Of a stretch of 64,000 nt of DNA, positions 61,801 through 64,000 are shown in pieces; the first letter of the stretch is position 1, and each line of letters begins with the position of its first letter. Origin of the DNA: Trileptium ribeirensis (taxonomy: Eukaryota; Nematoda; Enoplea; Enoplida; Thoracostomopsidae). Under the pieces are notes generated by a model. The model was given only the letters and a program-made list of their open reading frames with translations, was not told where the DNA came from and did not search any database. A program made the position numbers and the translations under genes. The stretch covers positions 1-64,000 of the forward strand of contig JASANE010020322.1 in NCBI GenBank assembly GCA_030248225.1, given 5' to 3'.

Positions 61801-63451
61801 CCCTGGCAGCCTACCCTTAACAAGTTGCAAAAAATTTTCTAGCTTGATTGCAAAAGTTTTTCGTCTCAAAGAGCAGTTTTCCATCGCAATGTCCTTGTAC
61901 AGTGCACTGCACCAAGCCCAACACCATAGAATACATTGTACTGAATTGATTAGATTAAAGCATCTTTTCACCGCAACGACCAACGACATGTCTTCAGTCC
62001 ATTAAGCAAATAAATGAATTTTCGAAGCAAAACCATTGCCGTAAGACATTGCCTCGCTATTTCATTATTAGTGTAGGAACATTTTTATCGACAACCCTGT
62101 TTTACTTATCTAATTGAGCACGCATTACCTAACGTCATATTTTTTCAAAAACATTTTTCAGGGTTTCTTTTTCCATGCTAGTAAGATACGCGCTCGAGTA
62201 AGTAATGTGGTAACTACTCCAAGATGTGCTCATTAAAATGGTTAAAAGTAAAAGTCGATTCGATCTGGGTGCCAAACTCACTCGGCTGCAGGCTTTCAGG
62301 TTTAAAAAAGGAGTCGATTGAAATCGGCGTGCTCAGCCATAGGTCGTTTGAAATCCGCCATTCACGAATTGGTTTGGGGTCAGAATTAGTTCGGCTCCAA
62401 AATATTTGAAATAGGATTTCGTGGTGAATCGTAGAATATAGCTAGTGGTTAACATTTCACTCACAGAATGGAAGAAAACCATATAATATACCTTGTATAT
62501 CGAATTTATCCCATTTTGCTGGTAAACTATTGGGAAGTAACCGTATAATGCAATTCATCATAAAGCCCGATTGAAAACTAAATTTTGGCGCCAAATTAAT
62601 TTGGGGCAAACACATTCGGTACCTGGTGAACGAAATCAACCTCTCTTTCTTTGATCGTGCCAATTTAAATCATTAGTTTTAGATCGGGAAAACTCAAAGC
62701 CCCTTTGGATTTGAAAGGTCGTTTGATTTTAACGATCCTACCGGGCACATTTTGCTGTAGTTCTCACATAATAGCATAACAACAGAATTTGAGTGTTATG
62801 ACGACGTAGCGGGGCACGTATTTTAGATATCAACTTTTGTTGAATATCACGTAATATACATTAATTGATATATATGTTACCACTGAAATGTTGCTAACAA
62901 GATGTTTTAACATTAAGACATTTCAGCTGAGCAGGATCGCCTGATTTCGCCTGAAGGAAACCCGTGGTCCAACTAATAATTAAAATAATAATTGCCAAAA
63001 TTCTCTAATTAAACATCGGTTGTGATCATGGTTGACCAATCGCAACAGAAGCTGTGTTAAGAATTACTTTGTGCATACAAACCATAACATACATCTCAGA
63101 AATTTTAGAATATTAAGCAAGTATGGAATTTGATGTTCATACAGGTCGATATAAACGTTAGAGCTTTAAATCCCGGACCATTAATTCGAAGGACCCGATT
63201 AAAGCTTTATGATCACCATCTCTCATCGGCGTTTTTTCAGTCAAATCCGAACTGGATAGTAGTAGCAACGAACCGTGAAATCCAAGAAATGGACATTTCG
63301 GTGGTTCTTCGAAACAGTGTGCCATTGGAATTTCACGGGACTAGCAGTGCAACGCCTGGTTCAACTGTCAACTCTTGGCTAACCGATCGAACAGAAATTG
63401 ACTTAGGACTAGCTGGACTGAGCAAGTTAGCGAGCATAAATCACATTGATT
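7548..63451 (+). CDS. DmX-like / rabconnectin-3 alpha gene, internal part (18 exons; both ends outside window)
   Basis: Large scaffold protein of the DMXL/Rav1 family. In yeast the RAVE complex promotes reassembly of V1 and V0 sectors of the V-ATPase; in animals rabconnectin-3 alpha acts with rabconnectin-3 beta (WDR7) on endosomes and synaptic vesicles. Identification rests on colinear matches, recognised by eye, to the vertebrate protein: DECGLR and WAFHSE blocks, RAIGAGWWL, DAALFYIAMKRK, WRKAALKNAFVLMG, DYDSDAS, a DPNSYAW block, a LENW block, and REIQEMD near the end. Exons are joined as 7548-7828, 8162-8259, 9711-9876, 14836-14946, 15993-16916, 22079-22320, 26180-26286, 27413-27735, 28133-28443, 41584-41717, 42743-43093, 46341-46681, 48297-48591, 57536-57791, 59741-59909, 60797-60838, 61006-61122 and 63241-63451. 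All junctions keep frame, about 1,494 codons. The N-terminal WD40 region, the C-terminal WD40 repeats, promoter and polyA site are not visible. Exon 16 and the right border of exon 18 are the least certain parts. Confidence 0.93.
7829..9710 (+). other. Introns 1 and 2 of the DmX-like gene
   Basis: Intron 1 (7829-8161) shows nothing notable. Intron 2 (8260-9710) contains a Tc1/mariner-type terminus at 8414 (TA followed by CAGTCATGGCCAGATATAAG) whose partner end I could not find, so it is a one-ended remnant of about 130 bp with the same TCGAAATT-rich interior as 16976-17225. The remainder is featureless. Confidence 0.6.
8162..8259 (+). CDS. DmX-like exon 2
   Basis: Residues 95-127, reading AAKTVFQKNSNPMDAALFYI and on through MKRKNVLWGLF. 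The acceptor is TTTTAG|GCA. The donor CG|GTTGGT is weak, but it is the only one nearby with phase 2. CG joined to the A that opens exon 3 gives Arg, restoring the family's LFR junction. Too short and too interrupted to appear as a long open reading frame. A minus-strand ORF of 76 codons over the same bases is a shadow. Confidence 0.9.
9711..9876 (+). CDS. DmX-like exon 3
   Basis: Residues 127-182. It begins after ATTATAG and contains KMTDFFSHDFNEEKWRKAAL followed by NAFVLMGRQRFEHAAAFFLL, an almost unbroken match to the family. It ends with GALDDALR before the donor AGG|GTATGC. The reading frame happens to stay open a little beyond the donor, but exon 4 supplies the expected continuation VCLNNL, so splicing here is well supported. 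Confidence 0.92.
9980..10330 (-). pseudogene. LINE (jockey-like) C-terminal fragment with Cys-rich motif
   Basis: Read on the minus strand, a frame gives AQLRSGYSRILNIYRWRIDP then NIPYLCPLCGVGQ, and after a +1/-1 shift NCSSAPTVLNPEEFWLKHAK with VVQFINDN. This order (LAQLRSG, CPxCG, a later Cys and PxxLxPxxLW) is the usual C-terminus of jockey-type LINE polyproteins, after the reverse transcriptase. One frameshift is visible between about 10060 and 10085. It is a 5'-truncated, dead copy. Confidence 0.72.
10895..12045. mobile_element. 1.2 kb repeat with CCGGAA-rich ends, copy A (possibly hAT-like non-autonomous)
   Basis: The ends are made of CCGGAAC/GGAACC words in opposite orientation: left ATAACCGGAACGGGAACCAG, right CGCCGGAACCGGAATTCCGG. 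The interior matches 22612-23780 in order: ACTTTAAAGAGACTGAAGAA versus ACTTTAAAGAGCCTGAGGAA, TATAACGCATGGAGCG versus TTGCAACGCATGGAGCG, and TTTGGAC...AAATGTGGAAAAT near the right. I see no transposase motif. The class is a guess from the end composition. Confidence 0.55.
12224..12730 (-). pseudogene. RTE-like LINE C-terminal fragment
   Basis: A 166-codon minus-strand frame reads LLFSTLLHGCASAV, then LRTIAGVSLRDRIRNIDIRR, PPIAEVIRRHRLRWLGHVAR and MDPNR. It ends in the Arg/Trp-rich tail. The phrase RRHRLRWLGHVARM is typical of the C-terminus after the reverse transcriptase in RTE-like LINE polyproteins and has a counterpart (KRHRLRWFGHVARI) in the element at 43700-45309. 5'-truncated; no catalytic domain remains. 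Confidence 0.78.
13549..13760 (+). repeat. Short imperfect tandem repeat, about three units of 85-88 bp
   Basis: A TTGCTTGTTTTGGATATTTT phrase starts at 13549 and recurs as TTGCTTGTTTTCGATATTTT at 13637 and TTGCTTATTTTCGAAATTTT at 13722. Each is followed by a GTGAAATAA-like word. Units are clearly diverged. Confidence 0.6.
13870..14220 (+). repeat. Interspersed repeat, copy B (first copy at 1330-1900)
   Basis: Same block order as the copy at 1330-1900, including TTTGAAGAGTGATTTTTACG and the CCCCAACAAGCAAAA block; shorter overall. Confidence 0.6.
14836..14946 (+). CDS. DmX-like exon 4
   Basis: Residues 183-219, 37 codons, phase 0 at both ends. Acceptor TTTTTCAG|GTG, donor CAACAG|GTATGT. It contains VCLNNLNDLQLAVVIARLYL, matching the family segment that follows the DAIE/DALR position of exon 3, and ends in VSVLLSQQ. 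The preceding intron of nearly 5 kb is filled with mobile-element fragments. Confidence 0.92.
14947..15992 (+). other. Intron 4 of the DmX-like gene
   Basis: The middle is a GC-ended module repeat (15175-15585): GTGGGGCCTGGCATTTTTCG on the left and TCCAGTTCTGAAGCAGGGAG on the right, around an AT-rich core with TTTTTATTAACAATTTTAGCG-like sequence that recurs inverted at 43385-43640. Nothing recognised in the remaining parts. Confidence 0.6.
15993..16916 (+). CDS. DmX-like exon 5 (largest exon)
   Basis: Residues 220-527. Acceptor GTTCTAG|GTA, donor ACCACG|GTACAT. It opens with VFGCTPEELFLSDGS, followed by a Ser/Thr/Pro-rich linker. Next come DPFMRSMAFWMLKDYRRSLL and FYIFLRTHPLVIRQRL, both strong family blocks, and a helical ALDVLSKLP block. 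The last third is low-complexity and acidic, with the spaced tryptophan motifs FDWS, IDWGES and LQWSDND that vertebrate DMXL proteins also carry in an acidic region. Two minus-strand ORFs over the exon are shadows. The Met at 16023 is internal. Confidence 0.94.
16976..17225. mobile_element. Tc1/mariner-type MITE, 250 bp
   Basis: Left end CAGTTACGGTCAAAAATAAG followed by TGCA; right end on the other strand CCGTCGTGGCTAAAAATAAG followed by TGCA. TA flanks on the right (17226-17227) and a mutated TG on the left. The interior is dense in ATCGAAATTTCG words, giving a near-palindromic hairpin. No coding. Confidence 0.75.
19900..20330 (-). repeat. Inverted fragment of the left end of the 6 kb repeat
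   Basis: Read on the minus strand it parallels 29130-29490 and 49000-49340: GGGCGGACCTAA, GAGCTTAGCAAGCCG, a TGAGGTTCCTAAGGAGGTTG block (TGAGGTCCCTAGGGAGGTTG in copy 1), CTAGGGCCCGACAATCCC and AGACGTTTACCGTC. The match is clearly more diverged than copy 1 is from copy 2. It covers only about the first 450 bp of the element. Confidence 0.72.
20460..20621. mobile_element. Tc1/mariner-type MITE, 162 bp, with TA flanks
   Basis: Left end CAGTCGTGTCTGGCCAAAAT, right end on the other strand CAGTCACGGCCAGCGGTAAG followed by TGCAAT. TA lies on both sides (20458-20459, 20622-20623). It is inserted inside the foldback element at 18431-21549. Confidence 0.78.
22079..22320 (+). CDS. DmX-like exon 6
   Basis: Residues 528-608. 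Acceptor TTAATTAG|GAT, donor TTAAG|GTTGGT with phase 2, so AG plus the first G of exon 7 gives Arg. The first half (PTNPSMSRAATQFHHHL and the following linker) is poorly conserved. The second half, IMAQQLKFIACLKILMEELA with AGGYEVEGGQLR, matches the vertebrate AEQLKFRACLKILM block almost residue for residue. Confidence 0.92.
22321..26179 (+). other. Intron 6 of the DmX-like gene
   Basis: 3,859 bp. It contains the second copy of the 1.2 kb repeat (22612-23780 or a little beyond) and GC-rich modules at 24175-24380, 24480-24680 and 25190-25345 (the last with GCCGGGGGTACTTCC and CCGGGGGGGGGCAGCC). Nothing identifiable in 25400-26170. Confidence 0.6.
22612..23780. mobile_element. 1.2 kb repeat with CCGGAA-like ends, copy B
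   Basis: Direct-orientation partner of 10895-12045. Left end TAAACCGAACTGGAACCAAC; colinear interior words as listed for copy A; right part TTTTCGCCGAAGCCGG. Beyond 23780 the similarity is lost, though a GGTATCCGGTAACCCC word near 23960 may be the true right end after an insertion. Confidence 0.55.
26180..26286 (+). CDS. DmX-like exon 7
   Basis: Residues 608-644. Acceptor CTGTTTTAG|G, donor CCAAG|GTAACT, leaving phase 1. It reads (R)YQLFYWLEKEVDVLRDLCDY, equivalent to the family FQLYNWLEKE segment, then a variable tail. It lies outside any long ATG-initiated frame and was found from the splice phases and the WLEKE match. Confidence 0.9.
26287..27412 (+). other. Intron 7 of the DmX-like gene
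   Basis: 1,126 bp. The left third is a 98-bp minisatellite (see its own entry). 26740-27400 has nothing I can identify; open frames there do not resemble known families. Confidence 0.6.
26405..26735 (+). repeat. 98-bp minisatellite, just over three units
   Basis: The word TTGGCAAT starts at 26443, 26541 and 26639, exactly 98 bases apart each time. Each unit also carries TGTCATGT, ATTGATTT and a CGACGAT-like block followed by TTTTAGCTTTA or a variant of it. Units differ by scattered substitutions. Confidence 0.85.
27413..27735 (+). CDS. DmX-like exon 8
   Basis: Residues 644-751. Acceptor TTCTTACAG|AC completes a GAC codon with the last G of exon 7; donor CTACAG|GTAATT at phase 0. A variable, Gly/Ser-rich first half leads into a basic helix (RTARRRAWIARHQTLLRTM). 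Then comes AAYCSLHGEGNVGLASARME with LLLLLQ. The YCSLHG...GLAS.RMEL pattern is diagnostic for DMXL/rabconnectin-3 alpha. Confidence 0.94.
27736..28132 (+). other. Intron 8 of the DmX-like gene
   Basis: 397 bp of AT-rich sequence with no repeat or coding block that I can see. Confidence 0.6.
28133..28443 (+). CDS. DmX-like exon 9
   Basis: Residues 752-855. Acceptor GATTTCAG|GAA, donor TC|GTGAGT at phase 2. It contains PIPLTSSFPLLSASIASYKT, matching the family PLPLPTTLPLLSASIASTKT segment closely. YNLAQCLSACVYESLCDIET corresponds to the vertebrate SLAASLSASIYQALCDS segment. The following intron is 13 kb long, the largest in the window. Confidence 0.93.
29055..35125. mobile_element. 6 kb structured non-coding repeat, copy 1 (class unknown)
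   Basis: Alignable by eye, with many indels, over its whole length to 48932-55280. The left boundary is ATCGACGTGACGCTGCTG in both, and the right boundary is near GCTAAACTAGCC...GAAAATGA. The longest frames (30862-31257, 35 bp to 83 codons elsewhere) are not shared by copy 2, and indels between copies are not multiples of three, so it looks non-coding. It contains many hairpins: 31865-31900, 32093-32110, 32343-32372, 34622-34641, and a paired CCTCGGTC/GACCGAGG at 33065/33170. I see no long terminal repeats, no reverse transcriptase and no transposase. Confidence 0.8.
35229..36050 (-). pseudogene. LINE reverse-transcriptase 3' fragment (YGDD box and thumb region)
   Basis: On the minus strand it opens EARILDLDYGDDVAILA, then a stop, EAELQRALNLLQERSS, SLQINPRKTKIMTC, NVDRFCYLGSIITDNALPKA and HQLHKNL. 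After another stop come CSIFLYGADTW-like words and, in the next frame, RMRRIVGVSKLDRDKIR. The order (FADD box, NxxKTKxM, FxYLGSxI, LYGxxxW) is the reverse transcriptase palm-to-tail of RTE-like or related LINEs. At least three breaks. Confidence 0.72.
36065..36400. repeat. CA-rich low-complexity tract
   Basis: A degenerate run of ACACA/TACACA/CACACA words (for example CACACAGACACCTATACAAC). The long minus-strand frames across it are Cys/Val-rich products of the repeat and not genes. It directly follows the LINE fragment at 35229-36050. Confidence 0.8.
37075..37608 (+). pseudogene. LINE ORF1, N-terminal part with PHD-like Cys cluster
   Basis: 177 codons. A Cys/His cluster (CFECGLCAGWIHFACSSV, then CLACQK; residues about 22-82) resembles the PHD-like finger of CR1/jockey ORF1 proteins, which bind the element RNA. 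A helical LEKIDRQLETLTQSLANIAT follows, probably a coiled coil. The frame stops (TGA) after HCLVFSGVPES, but the family continuation (RLDPLAEVEYVFRMG) follows at once in another frame, so the stop is a lesion. Confidence 0.78.
38120..40960 (+). pseudogene. LINE ORF2 remnant: endonuclease and reverse transcriptase
   Basis: Endonuclease signs in broken frames: KFLNARSLRNKIPELHSIL, LAICDTWLSNE, GGVAFAF, VTILGDFSLPDI, DLVLTTSP and SDHTSVHFHL. Reverse transcriptase signs: VPLYKKGDSS, NYRPPSLLSNCCKITE, NQHGFVSKKST, VDIVYIDFAKAFDTVSH, then FAGDIKLY in place of FADD. The C-terminus has LEKVQRYFTRRLA and SIDAWNKLS. The many frame breaks and the lost catalytic Asp show it cannot encode an active enzyme. 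Confidence 0.86.
41584..41717 (+). CDS. DmX-like exon 10
   Basis: Residues 855-900. Acceptor TCATTTCAG|A completes a Ser codon with the TC of exon 9; donor CCGG|GTAAGC at phase 1. It reads GTGYLLRQRFRTSSSTFSGG, a short acidic linker, then TSPSKWPG, which aligns with SPAQWPG in the vertebrate protein. The frame agreement across the 13 kb intron supports the joining. Confidence 0.88.
41718..42742 (+). other. Intron 10 of the DmX-like gene
   Basis: 1,025 bp, AT-rich, no repeat match or coding block recognised. Confidence 0.5.
42743..43093 (+). CDS. DmX-like exon 11
   Basis: Residues 900-1017. Acceptor TGTTTTAG|GC completes Gly. It contains VHTLVTLLTTERD, LLLAEVWVGVYLALFTYAFV (a hydrophobic helical block seen in the family) and LFRLVAHAID. 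It continues with KMFGEVFGGGG, equivalent to the vertebrate WAAVFGGG block. The exon ends with DVRKQFYMNFNLYRR, which resembles the vertebrate DIDKHRRRFNMRML segment. Keeping that segment requires a GC donor at 43094. A strong GTAAGT donor lies 54 bases earlier at 43040 and has the same phase, so two isoforms are possible. The frame hits TAA right after the GC donor. Confidence 0.88.
43700..45310 (+). pseudogene. RTE-like LINE: reverse transcriptase, zinc finger and C-terminal region, frameshifted
   Basis: Reverse transcriptase: VVAIYKGKGE, LSYRGVRLLEHGMKIVEKV, an in-frame stop at 43967, then RVGRSTIDAVFIIRQLQE, FVDLEKAFDRIPR, VHQGSILSPL and intact MYADDIVL (44333-44356). A cysteine finger follows (CSVCRTGVGRNSIFCQGCQL with WCHKRYSG). 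After a frame change between about 44570 and 44700 the C-terminal region reads VSHFQYLGDTLDCRGGVEAA, LLYGAETWPL, KRHRLRWFGHVARI and GRPKKTW. The 5' endonuclease is missing. It is 5'-truncated and carries at least one stop and one frameshift, yet is the best-preserved LINE frame here. Confidence 0.85.
45520..46080. repeat. CATACAAT-rich imperfect low-complexity tract
   Basis: Loosely repeated ATACAAT/CATACA words, ending in a TAATATAATA run. A compositionally similar tract lies at 55640-56110, and shorter ones occur within the 6 kb repeats. No clear unit length. Confidence 0.5.
46341..46681 (+). CDS. DmX-like exon 12 (Gln/Ala/Arg-rich, weakly conserved)
   Basis: Residues 1017-1130. Acceptor GCTTTTTCAG|GT completes a Gly or Arg codon (phase 1 in). 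The proposed donor is GAA|GTATGG with phase 0 out. The content is low-complexity (PPLPHSMQQQQGN, an LSNSLVDPSK helix, RRRSAGGGRRTT). I see no clear match to vertebrate DMXL here, but the phases fit both neighbours and the base composition is coding-like. The unused frame beyond the donor stays open for about 65 bases. Confidence 0.72.
46682..48296 (+). other. Intron 12 of the DmX-like gene
   Basis: Contains GTTCGA-rich repeat copy B (46835-47065), then two GC-ended modules (47070-47470 and 47690-47960; the latter has GCCAGGGGCC and GGGAGCGCCCG). 47960-48296 shows nothing recognised. Confidence 0.6.
48297..48591 (+). CDS. DmX-like exon 13 (acidic DYDSD segment)
   Basis: Residues 1131-1229. 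Acceptor TATTGTAG|CCG, donor ACG|GTAAGG at phase 1. It reads LHLDYDSDASNEPTDNEDD, equivalent to the vertebrate IYDSDESIHSDDEDD. A proline-rich stretch (PPTPPPPPIP) follows, then HLDPNSYAWTLLRLTTIKTV and a VLRNVKHFL block, matching DPNSYSWALLHLTMVK. The conserved part is strong evidence; the proline run is specific to this gene or lineage. Confidence 0.92.
48932..55280. mobile_element. 6 kb structured non-coding repeat, copy 2 (class unknown)
   Basis: Same order and orientation as copy 1. Best conserved blocks by eye: the left end; CACTAGGGTCCGACAA near 49297; the hairpin block 52015-52260; GGCCTAACGGGCCTCTATTT at 52510; the GACCGAGGGAGGTTCAGCAT block at 53301; and ACAAACCGACCGTACTCTGC near 53690 (33560 in copy 1). 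It has no long frame. Copy 2 is about 280 bp longer overall. Confidence 0.8.
56630..57500. repeat. Cluster of GC-ended module repeats
   Basis: Repeated CCCCTTGGCAAAATTTT and TTTTCAGCGAATGGAG phrases (at about 57060, 57180, 57410 and 57460) around an AT-rich core. The same phrases occur at 15240-15590. Read on the other strand they give an apparent ORF that is not a gene. Confidence 0.7.
57536..57791 (+). CDS. DmX-like exon 14
   Basis: Residues 1229-1314. Acceptor GTGCTTAG|TT completes a Val codon with the G of exon 13; donor CA|GTAAGT at phase 2. It contains STAELAGSSPLIHRCIRTLE followed by NWVQQVATQLE, aligned with the vertebrate SELPVTSPLG...LENWEQ segment. It ends IIEPNHSPFQ, aligned with LEPENTPFK. 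It sits immediately downstream of a GC-rich repeat module that ends about 45 bases before the acceptor. Confidence 0.91.
57792..59740 (+). other. Intron 14 of the DmX-like gene
   Basis: Contains a tRNA-like segment on the minus strand (58338-58413), probably the head of a SINE, and GC-ended module pieces at 59280-59440 and 59640-59710. 58420-59270 shows nothing recognised. Confidence 0.6.
58338..58413 (-). repeat. tRNA-like segment, degenerate (SINE head or tRNA pseudogene)
   Basis: On the minus strand an A-box-like TGGCCGAGTGG is followed about 45 bases later by TCTCACCAGCACC, the sort of T-arm and acceptor 3' side seen in tRNA-Leu. The 5' acceptor strand does not pair with it, the anticodon stem does not close, and the B box is poor (GTGTATTCTAC). 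It therefore is not a working tRNA gene. AT-rich sequence follows on the minus strand. Confidence 0.45.
59741..59909 (+). CDS. DmX-like exon 15
   Basis: Residues 1314-1370. Acceptor TATTTGTAG|G completes Gln with the CA of exon 14; donor AAAAG|GTTAAT at phase 0. It reads LPVERVWSYLVRQEDLSDTF then IRFIFRQ, matching the vertebrate FPVKRLWHFLVKQEVLQETFIRYIF segment. It ends in a Gln/Ser/Lys-rich tail typical of the variable linker that follows. Confidence 0.92.
59910..61005 (+). other. Introns 15 and 16 of the DmX-like gene
   Basis: Intron 15 (59910-60796) and intron 16 (60839-61005) show no repeats or other coding block. If exon 16 is not used, this is one intron of 1,096 bp. Confidence 0.5.
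60797..60838 (+). CDS. DmX-like exon 16, possible 14-codon microexon
   Basis: Acceptor TATGTCCAG|GCT and donor CTC|GTTTCT enclose AEVFDADGPSEFLL, in phase 0 with both neighbours. The stretch is visibly richer in G and C than its surroundings, and it sits where vertebrate proteins carry a variable linker (SEVEADLG). The donor is weak and the frame stays open for about 100 more bases, so the exon may be longer or may be skipped. Confidence 0.5.
61006..61122 (+). CDS. DmX-like exon 17
   Basis: Residues 1385-1423, 39 codons, phase 0 at both ends. Acceptor TTTTGTAG|GAG, donor TCTCAG|GTTAGC. It reads EQNGVLCGDDDSTVVVELPE and ends DPITCFSVSQ. FSVSQ plus SNPNWIVVA of exon 18 reproduces the vertebrate AFSVNKANCNEIVLA junction. 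The frame contains no ATG, so it would be missed by an ATG-based ORF search. Confidence 0.85.
61123..63240 (+). other. Intron 17 of the DmX-like gene
   Basis: 2,118 bp. The part at 62240-62760 has a higher density of TTTGAAA/GGCGCCAAA-type words, perhaps an old repeat, but no partner elsewhere in the window is clear. Confidence 0.5.
63241..63451 (+). CDS. DmX-like exon 18 (start of C-terminal WD40 region)
   Basis: Residues 1424-1494. The acceptor TTTTTTCAG|TCA at 63240 lies inside a longer open frame that begins at 63130. Using this acceptor joins NPNWIVVATNREIQEMDISV directly to the FSVSQ of exon 17, as in the family, whereas starting earlier adds about 33 unconserved residues. The rest is a Ser/Thr-rich linker. 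The donor T|GTAAAT at 63452 is inferred, just before an in-frame TAA. The WD40 repeats expected next must lie beyond the window. Confidence 0.82.
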
Positions 63452-64000
63452 GTAAATTATGATTAATATATCAACGTTCTATGGGTTTTCCGGGTTGAAA
63501 TACTCTTATTAACTGATTCTCAGAATATAACTGTTATTGTTTGAATTTAGGGTGACATATGAGCCCACGCTTGATAAACATAGTTGACCTTTTTATAACG
63601 TTGTACAGATTTATATTCGATGTTTTTAATCCACTTTGGTTGCGGAATTCATAGATAGGTGTGCAGAAACCATGATAATAAGTTAGTTGAATTTATTTCA
63701 CTTTAAATAAATAATATACACATATGGCTTTCCTACACTACTGAAACTAGAGTCTTTGCAGGTGGATGACTTTGCGCGCCTGTAGGTTACTAATGCATTA
63801 ATGCGCGATAAAACTGAATATGATCTCATGAACTATTTTTGTAAAGCCTGATATCGAATCCACGTCCATTGTTACGGAACAATTAGGAAAAGATTCTATT
63901 ATTTGCTACCAATCAAGTAAAAATTCGTAATCAGTCAATGTTAGTTCCATGACGATAATTAGGATTCGTCTCTGTTCGTGAACAAATTCAATGAAAATGT
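63452..64000 (+). other. Presumed intron after exon 18, nothing recognised
   Basis: AT-rich; no family block of the expected WD40 repeats is visible before the window ends. Confidence 0.5.

Overview
The window is a stretch of an AT-rich animal nuclear genome. It holds no bacterial-type genes, operons, rRNA genes or CRISPR arrays. Almost all conserved coding sequence belongs to one large split gene on the + strand. Eighteen exons between 7548 and 63451 join in phase, with GT-AG borders except one probable GC-AG intron, to give about 1,494 residues. They match DmX-like protein / rabconnectin-3 alpha (DMXL1/2 of vertebrates, Rbcn-3A of Drosophila, rbc-1 of nematodes; RAVE subunit Rav1 in yeast). 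That family helps assemble the vacuolar proton pump (V-ATPase) on endosomes and synaptic vesicles. The 5' end of the gene, with the N-terminal WD40 part, and the 3' end, with the C-terminal WD40 part, lie outside the window. Residue numbers in this annotation count from the first codon visible here. The organism is probably an invertebrate. A nematode or other ecdysozoan would fit, but the sequence alone does not settle this.

Layout. 1-7547 is upstream repeat ground: a decayed CR1/jockey-like LINE, several MITE-like repeats and a foldback element. 7548-16916 holds exons 1-5 (Rav1 C-terminal homology and the acidic, tryptophan-containing part). 16917-28443 holds exons 6-9, separated by introns with a 3.1 kb foldback element carrying nested insertions, a 1.2 kb repeat pair and a 98-bp minisatellite. 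The 13 kb intron 9 (28444-41583) carries a 6 kb non-coding repeat, a LINE 3' fragment, a CA-rich tract and a nearly full-length dead CR1-like LINE. 41584-48591 holds exons 10-13, with an RTE-like LINE in intron 11. The 9 kb intron 13 (48592-57535) carries a second copy of the 6 kb repeat. 57536-63451 holds exons 14-18.

The most unusual object is the 6 kb repeat, present twice in the same orientation (about 29055-35125 and 48932-55280), with a diverged inverted fragment near 19900-20330. It has no shared open reading frame. It keeps many short hairpins, and some stems show compensating base changes between the copies. I could not assign it to a known transposon class. The other repeats are mostly recognisable decayed mobile elements that inflate the introns of the host gene.
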